Shown here in pieces: positions 28,591-39,193 of a stretch of DNA of 64,000 bases. The notes under the pieces are model-generated. The model worked only from the letters and a program-made list of their open reading frames with translations. It was not told the DNA's origin and made no database searches. The number at the start of each line of letters is the position of its first letter. Position 1 is the first letter of the stretch. Origin of the DNA: Georgenia sp. TF02-10 (GTDB taxonomy: Bacteria > Actinomycetota > Actinomycetes > Actinomycetales > Actinomycetaceae). The position numbers and the translations under genes are program-made. Location: the NCBI RefSeq assembly GCF_022759505.1, contig NZ_CP094289.1:1550001-1614000 (forward strand), written 5' to 3'.

Positions 28591-29862
28591 GTGGCGGCAC
28601 CGCAGAACTACCTGGCGGTCATCAAGGTGATTGGCATCGGCGGTGGCGGCGTGAACGCCGTCAACCGCATGATCGAGGTCGGGTTGAAGGGCGTGGAGTT
28701 CATCGCCATCAACACCGACGCCCAGGCCCTGCTCATGAGCGACGCGGACGTCAAGCTCGACGTCGGCCGCGAGCTCACCCGCGGACTGGGCGCGGGCGCG
28801 GACCCCGAGGTGGGCAAGAAGGCCGCCGAGGACCACGCCGAGGAGATCGAGGAGGTCCTGCGCGGGGCCGACATGGTCTTCGTCACCGCCGGCGAGGGCG
28901 GCGGCACCGGGACCGGCGGCGCCCCGGTGGTGGCCCGGATCGCCCGCTCGCTCGGGGCGCTGACCATCGGCGTGGTCACCCGGCCCTTCACCTTCGAGGG
29001 CCGGCGCCGCGGGGTGCAGGCCGAGTCCGGCATCGACGCGCTGCGCAGCGAGGTCGACACCCTCATCGTGATCCCCAACGACCGCCTGCTGTCGATCAGC
29101 GACCGCGGGGTGTCGGTCCTGGACGCCTTCAAGTCCGCCGACCAGGTGCTCCTCTCCGGCGTCCAGGGCATCACCGACCTGATCACCACCCCGGGCCTGA
29201 TCAACCTGGACTTCGCGGACGTGAAGTCCGTCATGCAGGGCGCCGGCAGCGCGCTGATGGGGATCGGCTCCGCCCGGGGGGAGGACCGGGCGGTCCAGGC
29301 CTCCGAGCTGGCCATCTCCTCCCCGCTGCTCGAGGCGAGCATCGACGGCGCCCACGGGGTGCTGCTGTCCATCCAGGGTGGTTCCGACCTCGGCCTGTTC
29401 GAGATCCACGAGGCCGCCCGGCTGGTCCAGGAGGCCGCGCACCCGGAGGCGAACATCATCTTCGGCGCGGTCATCGACGACGCCCTCGGCGACGAGGTGC
29501 GCGTGACGGTCATCGCGGCCGGCTTCGACGAGGGCACCGGCCCGTCCGGGGCGGAGAGCCGGATGCGCGGCCGGCCGGTGGGCCAGGTCGCTGCCCGGCC
29601 CGAGCCGGTGCAGCCGGCGGCCGAGCCGGGCGACGCCGGCTCGCACCGGGCCCCGCTGCCCACCCCGGGCGCCTCGGCACCCTCGCCGGCCCGGGCGCCC
29701 GAGCCCGCGCCGGTCGGCGCCGGCGCGCAGCAGGTCCCGGCCTTCCTCGGGGAGAACGGGCAGGCGCCGCAGCGGTCGCTGGAGGTGCCCCGGGTCTTCG
29801 ACGAGGAGCCGGTGCGGCCCCGACGCGAGGACGACCTCGACATCCCCGACTTCCTCAAGTGA
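28591..29862 (+). CDS. ftsZ: Cell-division GTPase FtsZ
   Basis: A 423-residue tubulin homologue that forms the Z-ring. It begins [20 protein letters not shown] and has the tubulin signature GGGTGTGG at about residues 103-110 and the synergy-loop [21 protein letters not shown] long Pro/Ala-rich linker follows residue 320. The C-terminus, [10 protein letters not shown], is the conserved actinobacterial tail peptide that binds SepF and FtsW. The GTG start has AGGGA about four bases upstream. All nucleotide contacts visible by eye are intact. Confidence 0.98.
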   Translation: MAAPQNYLAVIKVIGIGGGGVNAVNRMIEVGLKGVEFIAINTDAQALLMSDADVKLDVGRELTRGLGAGADPEVGKKAAEDHAEEIEEVLRGADMVFVTAGEGGGTGTGGAPVVARIARSLGALTIGVVTRPFTFEGRRRGVQAESGIDALRSEVDTLIVIPNDRLLSISDRGVSVLDAFKSADQVLLSGVQGITDLITTPGLINLDFADVKSVMQGAGSALMGIGSARGEDRAVQASELAISSPLLEASIDGAHGVLLSIQGGSDLGLFEIHEAARLVQEAAHPEANIIFGAVIDDALGDEVRVTVIAAGFDEGTGPSGAESRMRGRPVGQVAARPEPVQPAAEPGDAGSHRAPLPTPGASAPSPARAPEPAPVGAGAQQVPAFLGENGQAPQRSLEVPRVFDEEPVRPRREDDLDIPDFLK

Positions 29863-29902
29863 GCCGGGCCGCCGCCGCCTACCCGTCGGCGCGTCCGCGC
29901 CG

Positions 29903-30772
29903 GTGAGTGCGGCCGGGGCGGCGGGCGCCGCACCGGGAGGCACGGCGGACGACCCCGCCGGCAGGGGCGGGCGGCCGAGCGTTCCGGTGCCCGTCCCGCT
30001 GCTGCCCGTTGACCTCGGCCCCGGCGTCCGTGCCTGGTACACCACCTCCGCGGGCGGCGTGTCGAGCGGGCCGTACGCGCCGCTCGCCGGCCAGCACGAC
30101 GGCCACAACCTTCGCCAGCACGACGGCGGCCTCAACCTCGGCGACCACGTCGGGGACGACCCGGCGGCGGTCGCCGCGAACCGGGCCCGGCTCGACCGGG
30201 CCGTCGGCGCGCCGGTGGCCTGGATGCGCCAGGTGCACGGCGCCGTCGTGCAGGCGCTCGCCCCCGGCACGCCGCTGCGGGAGTGCGACGCGCTGGTCGC
30301 CGTCGCCGTCGCCGGCCCGGCGCCGGTCGCCGTCGGCGTGCTGGTGGCGGACTGCGTGCCGGTCCTGCTCGCCGCGCCCGACGGCGCCCTGGTCTCCGCG
30401 GTGCACGTGGGCCGGGCGGGCCTGGTGCGCGGCGTGCTCCAGGCGGCGCTGCGCGCCCTGGACGAGCGTGGCGCGCCGCCGGCGGTGGTGCGCGCCGCCG
30501 TCGGGCCGAGCATCTGCGGCCGCTGCTACGAGGTCCCGGCCGCGCTGGCCGCCCAGGTCGCCGGCCAGGTCCCGGCGGCCGCCGCCCGCACCTCCTGGGG
30601 CACCCCCGCCCTGGACCTGCCCGCCGGGGTGCTCGCCGTCCTCGCCGCGGCCGGTGTCCGGGAGGTAGCGCACGTGGCGGCGTGCACCCGGGAGGACGCC
30701 CGGTTCTACTCCTACCGTCGGGCCGGCGGCGGCCGTACCGGCCGCTTCGCCGGCGTCGTCCTGCCGGCCTGA
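29903..30772 (+). CDS. pgeF: PgeF/YfiH-family protein (peptidoglycan editing factor)
   Basis: A 289-residue YfiH-family protein. E. coli YfiH/PgeF hydrolyses mis-built UDP-MurNAc-L-Ser precursors; the family was formerly called polyphenol oxidase or laccase-like. The zinc-binding signature is present: WMRQVHGAVVQ carries the His, VADCVPVLLAAPDG the Cys, and AVHVGRAGLVRG the second His (the family usually has HAGWRG; here it is HVGRAG). GPSICGRCYEVP and a final FYSYRR motif follow. It sits between ftsZ and sepF as in many actinobacteria. The first 35 residues are low-complexity. Confidence 0.92.
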   Translation: MSAAGAAGAAPGGTADDPAGRGGRPSVPVPVPLLPVDLGPGVRAWYTTSAGGVSSGPYAPLAGQHDGHNLRQHDGGLNLGDHVGDDPAAVAANRARLDRAVGAPVAWMRQVHGAVVQALAPGTPLRECDALVAVAVAGPAPVAVGVLVADCVPVLLAAPDGALVSAVHVGRAGLVRGVLQAALRALDERGAPPAVVRAAVGPSICGRCYEVPAALAAQVAGQVPAAAARTSWGTPALDLPAGVLAVLAAAGVREVAHVAACTREDARFYSYRRAGGGRTGRFAGVVLPA

Positions 30773-31041
30773 TCCCCGGCGACGCCGGCCCGGCCCAGCC
30801 GACCCACACCCCGCGGACGTCGGCCCGGCCCAGCCGACCCCCCTCCGCCAACGCCGGCCCGCCCGGCCCACCCCGCCGACGCCCGCACGGCCGGCCCACC
30901 CCGCCGACGCCGGCCCGCCCGGCCCGGCCCGCCCGCGCGACACGCCGCCGCCCTGCCCGCCACGGCCCCCGCCTGTGGACTAGCGTCTGAGATGCACGAG
31001 CGTGGTTCTCCGCGCGCGACAGCACCACACGAGGAGCAGCC
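30773..31041 (+). repeat. pgeF-sepF gap with degenerate GC repeats
   Basis: About 160 bases (30778-30940) consist of imperfect repeats of gacgccggcccggcccagcc and cccgcccggcccaccccgcc types; no gene is supported. The following 100 bases become less repetitive and contain GGACTAGCGTCTGAG (about 30975), a possible promoter for sepF. Confidence 0.5.
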
Positions 31042-31539
31042 ATGGCCGGGACGATGCGCAAGATGATGGAGTACCTCTCCCTCGCCGAGCCCCAGGAGGA
31101 GCTCTACGACGACGAGGCCGACGGGGCGCTCGAGGAGCCGCCGGCCGAGGAGCACGGCGACCGGCGCGACCGCCCGGAGCGGCACGAGCGGCACGCCGAG
31201 GTCACCCCGATCTCGCGCGCCGCCGCCCTGCGTCAGGAGGAGGCCGCCGTGGGAGAGGACCTGCGCCGCATCGTCACCGTCCACCCCAGCACCTACAACG
31301 AGGCCCGGGTCATCGGCGAGGCGTTCCGCGACGGCACCCCGGTGATCATGAACCTCACCGGCATGAGCGAGGCCGACGCCAAGCGGATGGTCGACTTCGC
31401 CGCTGGGCTCGTCTTCGGCCTGCACGGGGTCATCGAGCGGGTGACCAACCGGGTGTTCCTGCTCTCCCCGGCCACCGTGGAGGTGGCCAGCGACCGCGAC
31501 GAGGCCGAGCGCGTCGGCCGCTTCTTCAACCAGAGCTGA
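31042..31539 (+). CDS. sepF: Cell-division protein SepF
   Basis: A 165-residue Z-ring membrane anchor. The N-terminal amphipathic helix [16 protein letters not shown] is the membrane-targeting segment. An acidic linker follows. The globular SepF domain spans about residues 75-165, with [20 protein letters not shown] and [20 protein letters not shown] followed by [16 protein letters not shown]. In actinobacteria, which lack FtsA, SepF is the essential FtsZ anchor. The ATG has GAGGAG six bases upstream. The gene is probably cotranscribed with yggT. Confidence 0.96.
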   Translation: MAGTMRKMMEYLSLAEPQEELYDDEADGALEEPPAEEHGDRRDRPERHERHAEVTPISRAAALRQEEAAVGEDLRRIVTVHPSTYNEARVIGEAFRDGTPVIMNLTGMSEADAKRMVDFAAGLVFGLHGVIERVTNRVFLLSPATVEVASDRDEAERVGRFFNQS

Positions 31540-31542
31540 CGC

Positions 31543-31845
31543 GTGGCCCTGCTCTTCCAGCTCGTCGACCTGCTCCTGCTCCTGTACCTGCTCGTCCTCC
31601 TCGTGCGGCTGGTGCTGGACTGGGTGCAGGTCTTCGCCCGGTCCTGGCGGCCCACCGGCGTGGTGCTGGTGCTGGCCAACGTCGTGTACGGGCTGACCGA
31701 CCCGCCGCTGCGGTTCCTCCGGCGGTTCATCCCGCCGCTACGGCTGGGCCCGGTCCAGCTGGACCTGGGCTTCCTGGTCCTCTTCCTCGCGGTGTCCTTC
31801 GGCCGCACCCTCGTGCGGTATCTCGCGTTTCTCGCGCTTGGCTGA
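31543..31845 (+). CDS. YggT-family membrane protein
   Basis: A 100-residue integral membrane protein with two hydrophobic stretches: an N-terminal one (LVDLLLLLYLLVLLVRLVLD) and a C-terminal one (LGFLVLFLAVSFGRTLVRYL). A conserved loop DPPLRFLRRFIPPLRLG, the YggT signature, joins them. It follows sepF by three bases, and sepF-yggT pairs occur across Gram-positive bacteria and cyanobacteria, suggesting a division or envelope role that is not biochemically defined. Start GTG 31543. Confidence 0.92.
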   Translation: MALLFQLVDLLLLLYLLVLLVRLVLDWVQVFARSWRPTGVVLVLANVVYGLTDPPLRFLRRFIPPLRLGPVQLDLGFLVLFLAVSFGRTLVRYLAFLALG

Positions 31846-31958
31846 GGCGGCTAAGGTCAGCCCAGGCACCCCGCGCTGGCGGTCCGCTACGGTTGAGGCC
31901 GTGAGTTGCGGTACCGACAGCGCTCATGACCGAACGACACGACACTGAGGTGACGACC

Positions 31959-32642
31959 ATGGCGCTGCTCACGGCAGACGACGTCCTCAACAAGAAGTTC
32001 CAGCCCACCAAGTTCCGTGAGGGCTACGACCAGGACGAGGTCGACGACTTCCTCGACGAGGTGGTCAACACGCTGCGGGTGGTGCAGGGAGAGAACGAAG
32101 AGCTCAAGGCCAAGCTGGCCGCCGCGGAGCGGCGCGTCGCCGAGCTCACCCGCGACGGGGTCCAGCCCGACGGCGAGGAGGCCGCCGCGCCGGCGGAGGA
32201 GCGGGCCGAGGAGGCCCAGCCCGCCGAGGAGGCGCCGGCCCAGATCACCGAGACCCAGCCGGCGCCCGCCCAGGCCGCCCCCGCCCAGGCCGCCCCGGCC
32301 CAGCCCACCGCGCAGCAGCCGCCGGCGGGGAACGAGCCCGAGTCCGCCACCGGCATGCTCGCCCTGGCCCAGCGCCTGCACGACGAGTACGTGCGCAACG
32401 GCAAGGAGGAGGGCGAGCGGATCATCACCGAGGCGCAGGCCGAGGCCACGCGGATCGTCAAGGAGGCGGAGGACCAGCACAACCGCACCCTGACCCAGCT
32501 CGAGCAGCAGCGCTCGCTCCTGGAGCGGCGCATCGACGAGCTGCGCACCTTCGAGCGGGACTACCGCACCCGGCTGAAGAGCTACCTGGAGTCCCTCCTG
32601 CAGAACGTCGAGGGCGGCCGTCCGCAGGTCGAGGCCGTCTGA
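31959..32642 (+). CDS. divIVA: Polar growth scaffold Wag31/DivIVA
   Basis: A 227-residue DivIVA-family coiled-coil protein that marks the poles and septum and recruits wall synthesis. The N-terminal lipid-binding domain begins MALLTADDVLNKKFQPTKFR and continues GYDQDEVDDFLDEVVNTLRV. A Pro/Ala/Glu-rich linker with repeated PAQAA units (residues about 65-125) follows, then a long coiled coil containing GERIITEAQAEATRIVKEAE. ATG 31959 gives the canonical start and has AGGTGA seven bases upstream; the ATG 33 bases earlier would add a non-conserved peptide. Confidence 0.96.
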   Translation: MALLTADDVLNKKFQPTKFREGYDQDEVDDFLDEVVNTLRVVQGENEELKAKLAAAERRVAELTRDGVQPDGEEAAAPAEERAEEAQPAEEAPAQITETQPAPAQAAPAQAAPAQPTAQQPPAGNEPESATGMLALAQRLHDEYVRNGKEEGERIITEAQAEATRIVKEAEDQHNRTLTQLEQQRSLLERRIDELRTFERDYRTRLKSYLESLLQNVEGGRPQVEAV

Positions 32643-32667
32643 GCCTCCCGCCCGCACCGCTCGCGGC

Positions 32668-32690
32668 GGCGGCCCCCGACGGGGGTCGCC
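32668..32690 (+). terminator. Probable terminator after divIVA
   Basis: A 10-bp stem GGCGGCCCCC/GGGGGTCGCC (one G-T pair) with loop GAC starts 26 bases after the divIVA stop. There is no U-tract, so efficiency is uncertain. Confidence 0.5.
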
Positions 32691-32842
32691 ACCGTCGGCG
32701 TCTCGGCCGGGAGTATCGCGCCGCTGCCACCGCTGCCGCCGAGCTTGGACCGGGGCTTCCGACGGCGTCCGGCCCGACGGCGTGGCCGGCCGCCCCTGGC
32801 ACGTGCCTGCCCAGGAGACCAGCCGTGGGAGACTGGCCGGCG

Positions 32843-33556
32843 ATGGACACCCCACCCGCGCCCGGCGCCGCCGACAGACCGCCGGCCGACCGGGCCGGCG
32901 ACGCGGCACCGGCCCACCCGGGCGGCGCGGCTCCGGCCCGCCCGGACGGTCCGGCTCCGGTGCGCGAGGCCGAGGCCGACCATCAGGCGCCCCCGGCCGC
33001 TCCGACCCCCGCCCGCCGGCGCCGCCTCCTGCTGCTGCTGCTCGCCCTGGCCGGCGCCGTCGCCGTCGTGGACCAGCTGACGAAGCACCTGGCCGAGGCG
33101 CGGCTGGAGCCGGGGGAGATCGTCCCCGTCCTGGGCGACCTGCTCGGCCTGCAGCTCATCTACAACTCCGGCGCCGCCTTCTCCCTCGCCACCGGGATGA
33201 CGTGGGTGTTCACCCTGCTGTCGGCGGTGGTGGCCGTGGTCGTCGTCCGCTACGGCCGCCGGCTGGGCTCGGCCGGCTGGGCCGTCGCGCTCGGCCTGCT
33301 GCTCGGCGGTTGCCTGGGCAACCTCTACGACCGGCTCTTCCGCGAGCCCGGCTTCCCGGAGGGCCACGTCGTCGACTTCATCAGCTACGGCGGCCTCTTC
33401 GTCGGCAACGTCGCCGACATCGCCATCGTCGCCGCCGCGGCGCTCGTGGCGGTCCTGGCGCTGCGCGGCCGCGAGCTCGACGGCACCCGCGCCGGCACAG
33501 AACAACGCGACCGCAACCGCGCCCCCACCGCCCCGGAGCGCCCGGCCGATGCCTGA
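32843..33556 (+). CDS. lspA: Signal peptidase II (lipoprotein signal peptidase)
   Basis: An integral membrane aspartyl protease that removes signal peptides from prolipoproteins. After a 50-residue Pro/Ala/Asp-rich cytoplasmic N-terminus come four helices. The conserved [44 protein letters not shown] and [11 protein letters not shown] segments supply the two catalytic aspartates. ATG 32843 lies eight bases after GAGACT with no Shine-Dalgarno sequence, so it may be leaderless; GTG 32825 is an alternative. The gene overlaps the pseudouridine synthase by 8 bp, a standard lspA-rluD pair. Confidence 0.95.
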   Translation: MDTPPAPGAADRPPADRAGDAAPAHPGGAAPARPDGPAPVREAEADHQAPPAAPTPARRRRLLLLLLALAGAVAVVDQLTKHLAEARLEPGEIVPVLGDLLGLQLIYNSGAAFSLATGMTWVFTLLSAVVAVVVVRYGRRLGSAGWAVALGLLLGGCLGNLYDRLFREPGFPEGHVVDFISYGGLFVGNVADIAIVAAAALVAVLALRGRELDGTRAGTEQRDRNRAPTAPERPADA

Positions 33557-34475
33557 GGTCCGGGCCCTGCCGGTGCCCGACGGGCTGGTCGGGGAACGGG
33601 TCGACGCCGGCCTCGCCCGGCTCCTCGGGCTCTCCCGCACCCGCGCCGCGGAGCTGGCCGGCGCCGGGCACGTCACCCTCGACGGGCAGCCGCTGGCCAA
33701 GTCGGACCGGCTCACCGCCGACGGCTGGCTCGAGGTCACCCTGCCCGACGCGCCCGCCGCCCCCGCGCCGGCGCCGGTGGCCGGCATGGCCGTGCGGTAC
33801 GAGGACGCGGACGTCGTCGTCGTCGACAAGCCCGTCGGGGTGGCCGCCCACCCCAGCCCCGGCTGGGACGGGCCGACCGTGGTCGGCGCGCTGGCCGCCG
33901 CCGGGCACCGGGTCGCCACCTCCGGCGCCGCCGAGCGGCAGGGCGTGGTGCACCGCCTCGACGTGGGCACCTCCGGCCTGATGGTCGTGGCCAAGTCCGA
34001 GGCCGCCTACACCGTGCTCAAGCGGGCGTTCAAGGAGCGCACCGTCGAGAAGGTCTACCACGCGCTGGTCCAGGGCCACCCCGACCCCACCAGCGGCACC
34101 ATCGAGGCGCCCATCGGCCGGCACCCCACCGCCCCGTACAAGATGGCCGTCACCGCCGCCGGCAAGGACGCCGTCACGCACTACGCCACGCTCGAGGCGA
34201 TGGCCGGGGCGTCCCTGCTGGAGGTGCACCTGGAGACCGGGCGGACCCACCAGATCCGGGTGCACCTGGCCGCCGTGCGCCACCCGTGCGTGGGCGACAT
34301 CACCTATGGCGCCGACCCCCGCCTGGCCGAGCGGCTCGGCCTGACCCGGCAGTGGCTGCACGCCGTCCGGCTCGGGTTCCAGCACCCGGTCACCGGCCGG
34401 TGGGTCGAGGTGCGCAGCGACTACCCGGCGGACCTCGCCCAGGCCCTGGAGCGGATGCGGGCGGGGGACCGGTGA
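33549..34475 (+). CDS. rluD: RluA/RluD-family pseudouridine synthase
   Basis: A 308-residue RNA pseudouridine synthase. The N-terminal S4-type domain ([20 protein letters not shown]) is followed by the catalytic domain. The motif [20 protein letters not shown] contains the catalytic Asp of the RluA family. [15 protein letters not shown] is the second signature, and [13 protein letters not shown] the third. The adjacent S4 domain and lspA linkage favour RluD (23S rRNA helix 69 uridines), but the exact target is not certain from sequence. It overlaps lspA by 8 bp. Confidence 0.93.
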   Translation: MPEVRALPVPDGLVGERVDAGLARLLGLSRTRAAELAGAGHVTLDGQPLAKSDRLTADGWLEVTLPDAPAAPAPAPVAGMAVRYEDADVVVVDKPVGVAAHPSPGWDGPTVVGALAAAGHRVATSGAAERQGVVHRLDVGTSGLMVVAKSEAAYTVLKRAFKERTVEKVYHALVQGHPDPTSGTIEAPIGRHPTAPYKMAVTAAGKDAVTHYATLEAMAGASLLEVHLETGRTHQIRVHLAAVRHPCVGDITYGADPRLAERLGLTRQWLHAVRLGFQHPVTGRWVEVRSDYPADLAQALERMRAGDR

Positions 34476-35131
34476 GCCGCGCTGTCCCGGCCCACGGGGT
34501 GGACGACGGCGCCGCGCGGGCCCTGGCGGACGACGGCGCCACGCGGGCCTTGGCGGATGACGGCGCCCGGAGCCACGGAGCGGACGACGGGGCCGCTGCC
34601 ACCGCCGTCGGGGACCGGACCGGCGAGGTGCTCGACGGCGGAGGGCCGGGCGGGGTCGACGTCGTCCGGGTCACCTCCCGGGCCCAGCTCGAGCAGTGCT
34701 GGGAGGTCCGCACCGAGGTCTTCGTGGTCGAGCAGCACGTGCCCCTCGCCGAGGAGATCGACGACCTCGACACCGCCGCCACCACCACCCATGTGCTCGC
34801 CGTCGAGCGGACCACCGGCCGGGCCCTGGGCACCGGCCGGCTGCTGAGCGACCCGGCCCACGCCGGCGAGGTGCACCTGGGCCGGCTCGCGGTGCGCGCC
34901 GCGGCCCGCCGCACCGGCCTCGGCGCGCGGCTGGTCGTCGCCATCGAGGCCCTGGCCCTGGCCGGGCACGCCGAGCCGGCGGGGGCGGCGCTGGAGGTGA
35001 CCGTGGTGCTGTCCGCGCAGGAGTCGGCGATGGGGTTCTACCGGCGGCTCGGCTACGAGGTGGTCGACGGCGAGCGCTACCTCGACGCGGGGATCTGGCA
35101 CCAGGACATGCGCCGCCGGGTCCGCGCCTGA
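34472..35131 (+). CDS. GNAT-family N-acetyltransferase
   Basis: A 219-residue acetyltransferase. The catalytic part starts near residue 65 with [20 protein letters not shown] and has [37 protein letters not shown] forms the acetyl-CoA-binding R/Q-x-x-G-x-G/A loop, and [20 protein letters not shown] closes the fold. It resembles ElaA/YjcF-type proteins. The N-terminal 60 residues come from 27-bp repeats ([18 protein letters not shown]) at 34502-34582 and are not part of the fold. GTG 34472 overlaps the rluD stop by 4 bp. The substrate is unknown. Confidence 0.88.
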   Translation: MSRAVPAHGVDDGAARALADDGATRALADDGARSHGADDGAAATAVGDRTGEVLDGGGPGGVDVVRVTSRAQLEQCWEVRTEVFVVEQHVPLAEEIDDLDTAATTTHVLAVERTTGRALGTGRLLSDPAHAGEVHLGRLAVRAAARRTGLGARLVVAIEALALAGHAEPAGAALEVTVVLSAQESAMGFYRRLGYEVVDGERYLDAGIWHQDMRRRVRA

Positions 35132-35305
35132 CGCCCCCGGAACACCCGGGCCGGACCATGGCGCTCCGTCCGGCGGCCCTGAGGGTGTCCGATTCGGCGA
35201 ACCGGCCGCAGTCGTTTCGCGTCGTCCGCGTAGCCCGCATCCACCCCGCGCCCGACGCGCCCGACACCCTGGGGGCCGCCTCCCGGACCCGGCCCGCGGT
35301 CGACC

Positions 35306-35311
35306 TAGACT
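35306..35311 (+). promoter_or_regulatory. dnaE -10 element (leaderless start)
   Basis: TAGACT lies seven bases before the dnaE ATG and no Shine-Dalgarno sequence is present. Transcription would start at or next to the A of ATG. The same hexamer at nearly the same distance precedes hisD and hisC. Confidence 0.65.
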
Positions 35312-35318
35312 GACGCCC

Positions 35319-38300
35319 ATGCCACCTGGAGGACCCGAAGACTTCGTCCACCTCCACGTCCACACCGAGTACTCGATGCTCGACGGCGCCGCCAAGCTCG
35401 ACCCGCTCTTCGCCGAGGTGAACCGGATCGGCCAGCGGGCGATCGCGATGACCGACCACGGCTACATGTTCGGCGCCTACGACTTCTGGTCCAGGGCGCG
35501 GGCGGCCGGGGTCAAGCCGATCATCGGCGTCGAGGCGTACCTCACCCCGGGCACGGCCCGGGCGGACAAGACCCGGGTGCGGTGGGGCGAGGACTCCCAG
35601 GCCGAGGACGACGTCTCGGCCCGCGGCTCCTACACCCACATGACGCTGCTCGCGCGCAGCACCGCCGGCATGCACAACCTCTTCCGGATGGCCTCCCTCG
35701 CCTCCCTGGACGGGCAGATGGGCAAGGCCCCCCGGATGGACCGCGAGCTGCTCACCACCTACGGCGAGGGGCTGATCGCCACCACCGGGTGCCCCTCCGG
35801 GGAGGTCCAGACCCGGCTGCGGCTGGGCCAGTACGACGAGGCCGTCCGCGCCGCCGGGGAGCTGCAGGAGATCTTCGGCCGGGAGAACTACTACGTCGAG
35901 CTGATGAACCACGGCCTGGACCTGGAGACCCGGGTGACCGGGGACCTGCTGCGCCTGGCCCGCCACCTCGGCGCCCCGCTGCTGGCCACCAACGACTCCC
36001 ACTACGTCAAGGCCGAGGACGCCACCACCCACGACGCGCTGCTGTGCATCAACTCCGGCTCCACCCTGGCCGACCCGGACCGGTTCGCCTTCACCGGGGA
36101 CACCTACTACGTGCGCACCGCCGCCGAGATGCGCGACCTGTTCCGGGACCTGCCCGAGGCCTGCGACAACACCCTGCTCGTCGCCGAGCAGTGCGACGTG
36201 GACTTCCGCACCACCGACCAGGGCGCCAACTACATGCCCCGCTTCGACGTCCCGCCCGGGGAGGACGAGCACTCCTGGTTCGTCAAGGAGGTCGAGCGCG
36301 GCCTGCACTACCGCTTCCCCGGCGGCGTGCCGGACCACGTGCGCAAGCAGGCCGAGTACGAGGTCGGCGTCATCACCCAGATGGGCTTCCCCGGCTACTT
36401 CCTCGTCGTCGCCGACTTCATCAACTGGGCCAAGTCCCGCGGCATCCGGGTGGGCCCGGGCCGCGGCTCCGGCGCCGGGTCGATGGTGGCCTACGCGATG
36501 CGCATCACCGACCTCAACCCGCTGGCCCACGGGCTGATCTTCGAGCGGTTCCTCAACCCGGACCGGGTCTCCATGCCGGACTTCGACGTCGACTTCGACG
36601 AGCGCCGGCGCGGGGAGGTCATCGACTACGTCACCCGCAAGTACGGCGACGACCGGGTCGCCCAGGTGGTCACCTACGGCACCATCAAGGCCAAGCAGGC
36701 CCTGAAGGACTCCTCCCGGGTGCTCGGCTACCCCTTCGCCATGGGCGAGCGGCTGAGCAAGGCCATGCCGCCCGCCGTCGGCGGCAAGGACATCACCCTG
36801 GCCGGCATCTTCGACCCCGCCGACAAGCGCTACGCCGAGGCGGAGGAGTTCCGCCAGCTCCACGCCGGCGACCCCGAGGCGCAGAAGGTCGTCACCACCG
36901 CCCGCGGGCTGGAGGGCATCAAGCGGCAGTGGGGCGTGCACGCGTGCGCGGTCATCATGTCCTCCGACCCGCTGGTCGACATCATCCCGATCATGCGGCG
37001 CCCGCAGGACGGGGCGATCATCACCCAGTTCGACTACCCGACCTGCGAGCGGCTCGGGCTGCTGAAGATGGACTTCCTCGGCCTGCGCAACCTCACCGTC
37101 ATCGACGACGCGCTGAAGAACCTGGTCGTCAACGGCAAGGAGCCGGTGGACCTGGAGCGGCTCACCCTGGACGACCCCAGGGCGTACGAGCTGCTCGGCC
37201 GCGGGGACACCCTGGGGGTCTTCCAGCTCGACGGCGCCGGCATGCGCACGCTGCTGCGGCTCATGCGGCCGGACAACTTCGAGGACATCTCCGCCGTCCA
37301 GGCGCTGTACCGGCCCGGCCCGATGGGGGCGAACTCCCACACCAACTACGCGCTGCGGAAGAACGGCCAGCAGCGGATCGAGCCGATCCACCCCGAGCTC
37401 GAGGAGCCGCTCAAGGAGATCCTCGGCACCACCTACGGCCTGATCGTCTACCAGGAGCAGGTCATGGCGATCGCGCAGAAGGTCGCCGGGTTCACGCTCG
37501 GCCAGGCCGACCTGCTGCGCCGGGCGATGGGCAAGAAGAAGAAGGCGGAGCTGGACAAGCAGTACGCCGCCTTCGAGGCCGGGATGCGCGAGCGGGGCTA
37601 CTCCGCGGCGGCCGTGAAGACCCTGTGGGACATCCTGGTCCCGTTCTCCGACTACGCCTTCAACAAGGCGCACTCGGCGGCGTACGGCGTGGTGTCCTAC
37701 TGGACGGCGTACCTCAAGGCCAACTACCCGACCGAGTACATGGCCGCCCTGCTGACCTCCACCCAGGACAACAAGGACCGGCTCGGCCTGTACCTCGGCG
37801 AGTGCCGCCACATGGGCATCACCGTGCTGCCGCCGGACGTGAACACCTCCGCGGCGGACTTCACCCCGGTGGGCCAGGACATCCGGTTCGGCCTGGCCGC
37901 GATCCGCAACGTCGGGGCACACGTGGTCCGGGCCATCATCGAGACCCGGGAGCAGAAGGGGGAGTTCACCTCCTTCACCGACTTCCTGGACAAGGTCCCG
38001 GCCGTCGTGTGCAACAAGCGCACGGTGGAGTCCCTGATCAAGGCCGGCGCGTTCGACTCCCTCGGGCACACCCGCCGGGCGCTGCTCGCCCGCCACGAGG
38101 AGGCCATCGACGCCGTCGTGGACGTCAAGCGGAACGAGGCGGTGGGCCAGTTCGACCTCTTCGCCGGCCTGGGCTCCGCCGACGGCGCCCCCTCCTTCAC
38201 CGTGGAGGTCCCGGCCCTGCCCGAGTGGGACAAGAAGCAGAAGCTCACCTTCGAGCGGCAGATGCTCGGCCTGTACGTCTCCGACCACCCCCTCGCCGGG

Positions 38301-38864
38301 CTGGAGCACGTGCTCCAGCGCGCCGCGGACACCCAGATCGCCGCGCTGCTCGGGGACGAGGCCCGCCCGGACGGGGCGAGCGTGCACGTCGCCGGGCTGG
38401 TGACGTCCCTGCAGCGGAAGATGACCAAGAACGGCAACCCGTGGGCGATCGCCACCGTGGAGGACCTGACCGGGTCCATCGAGGTGCTGTTCTTCCCGCA
38501 GACCTTCGCCACCGTCTCCACGGCCCTGGTCGAGGACACCATCATCACCGTCCGGGGCCGGCTCAACCGCCGCGACGACGTCCCCGCCATCGCCGCCCAG
38601 GAGATGACCCTGCCGGACGTCTCCGACGCCGCCGGCGGGCCGGTGAGCCTGACCATGCACGAGACGCGGTGCACCGGCCCGGTGGTGGAGCAGCTGCGCT
38701 CGGTGCTCAGCAACCACCCCGGCACCTCCGAGGTCCGGTTGCGGCTGACCCGGGGCAACAAGGCCCAGGTGGTCCAGCTGGCCGACCGGTACCGGGTGGA
38801 GCCCAGCTCGGCGCTCTTCGGCGACCTCAAGGCCCTGCTCGGGCCGAGCTGCCTGGTGCACTGA
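35319..38864 (+). CDS. dnaE: DNA polymerase III alpha subunit DnaE
   Basis: The 1181-residue replicative polymerase (DnaE1 type). The N-terminal PHP domain begins with FVHLHVHTEYSMLDGAAKL. The polymerase palm carries the catalytic Asp pair in PDFDVDFDERRR (D421, D423). VGPGRGSGAGSMVAYAMRI, KMDFLGLRNLTVIDDAL and ALYRPGPMGANSH are the family motifs. The C-terminal part has the helix-hairpin-helix region, the OB fold (SVHVAGLVTSLQRKMTKNG) and a tail domain. Length is normal for actinobacteria. The start is set by the TAGACT element seven bases upstream. Confidence 0.98.
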   Translation: MPPGGPEDFVHLHVHTEYSMLDGAAKLDPLFAEVNRIGQRAIAMTDHGYMFGAYDFWSRARAAGVKPIIGVEAYLTPGTARADKTRVRWGEDSQAEDDVSARGSYTHMTLLARSTAGMHNLFRMASLASLDGQMGKAPRMDRELLTTYGEGLIATTGCPSGEVQTRLRLGQYDEAVRAAGELQEIFGRENYYVELMNHGLDLETRVTGDLLRLARHLGAPLLATNDSHYVKAEDATTHDALLCINSGSTLADPDRFAFTGDTYYVRTAAEMRDLFRDLPEACDNTLLVAEQCDVDFRTTDQGANYMPRFDVPPGEDEHSWFVKEVERGLHYRFPGGVPDHVRKQAEYEVGVITQMGFPGYFLVVADFINWAKSRGIRVGPGRGSGAGSMVAYAMRITDLNPLAHGLIFERFLNPDRVSMPDFDVDFDERRRGEVIDYVTRKYGDDRVAQVVTYGTIKAKQALKDSSRVLGYPFAMGERLSKAMPPAVGGKDITLAGIFDPADKRYAEAEEFRQLHAGDPEAQKVVTTARGLEGIKRQWGVHACAVIMSSDPLVDIIPIMRRPQDGAIITQFDYPTCERLGLLKMDFLGLRNLTVIDDALKNLVVNGKEPVDLERLTLDDPRAYELLGRGDTLGVFQLDGAGMRTLLRLMRPDNFEDISAVQALYRPGPMGANSHTNYALRKNGQQRIEPIHPELEEPLKEILGTTYGLIVYQEQVMAIAQKVAGFTLGQADLLRRAMGKKKKAELDKQYAAFEAGMRERGYSAAAVKTLWDILVPFSDYAFNKAHSAAYGVVSYWTAYLKANYPTEYMAALLTSTQDNKDRLGLYLGECRHMGITVLPPDVNTSAADFTPVGQDIRFGLAAIRNVGAHVVRAIIETREQKGEFTSFTDFLDKVPAVVCNKRTVESLIKAGAFDSLGHTRRALLARHEEAIDAVVDVKRNEAVGQFDLFAGLGSADGAPSFTVEVPALPEWDKKQKLTFERQMLGLYVSDHPLAGLEHVLQRAADTQIAALLGDEARPDGASVHVAGLVTSLQRKMTKNGNPWAIATVEDLTGSIEVLFFPQTFATVSTALVEDTIITVRGRLNRRDDVPAIAAQEMTLPDVSDAAGGPVSLTMHETRCTGPVVEQLRSVLSNHPGTSEVRLRLTRGNKAQVVQLADRYRVEPSSALFGDLKALLGPSCLVH

Positions 38865-39193
38865 CGGGGGTCCCTCACGACGGCGACGGCGCCAAACGCG
38901 CTGGGCATGGCGCGAGCGGGCCGTGTCCTCGGTCCGCCCCGGCGAGGCGGGGCCTGCTACCTCGATAGAGCGGCCGCGGCGACGACGTGCCTGACCCCTC
39001 GCCGCCTGGTCGGAAGCCGTCCATGGATGCCTCGCTACTCCTGTCCCTCGCAGCCGTCCTCCTCGGCCTGATCGGCTCGTGGGCGGCAGTCCCTACCGCA
39101 CCGCGCATCATCTGGCGCAGGCTCGGGCAGTGGTTGCGAACAAGGGTGTTGCCCAAGCGCACGCAGTACCTGACCGTCGCCGATCCCCTGATA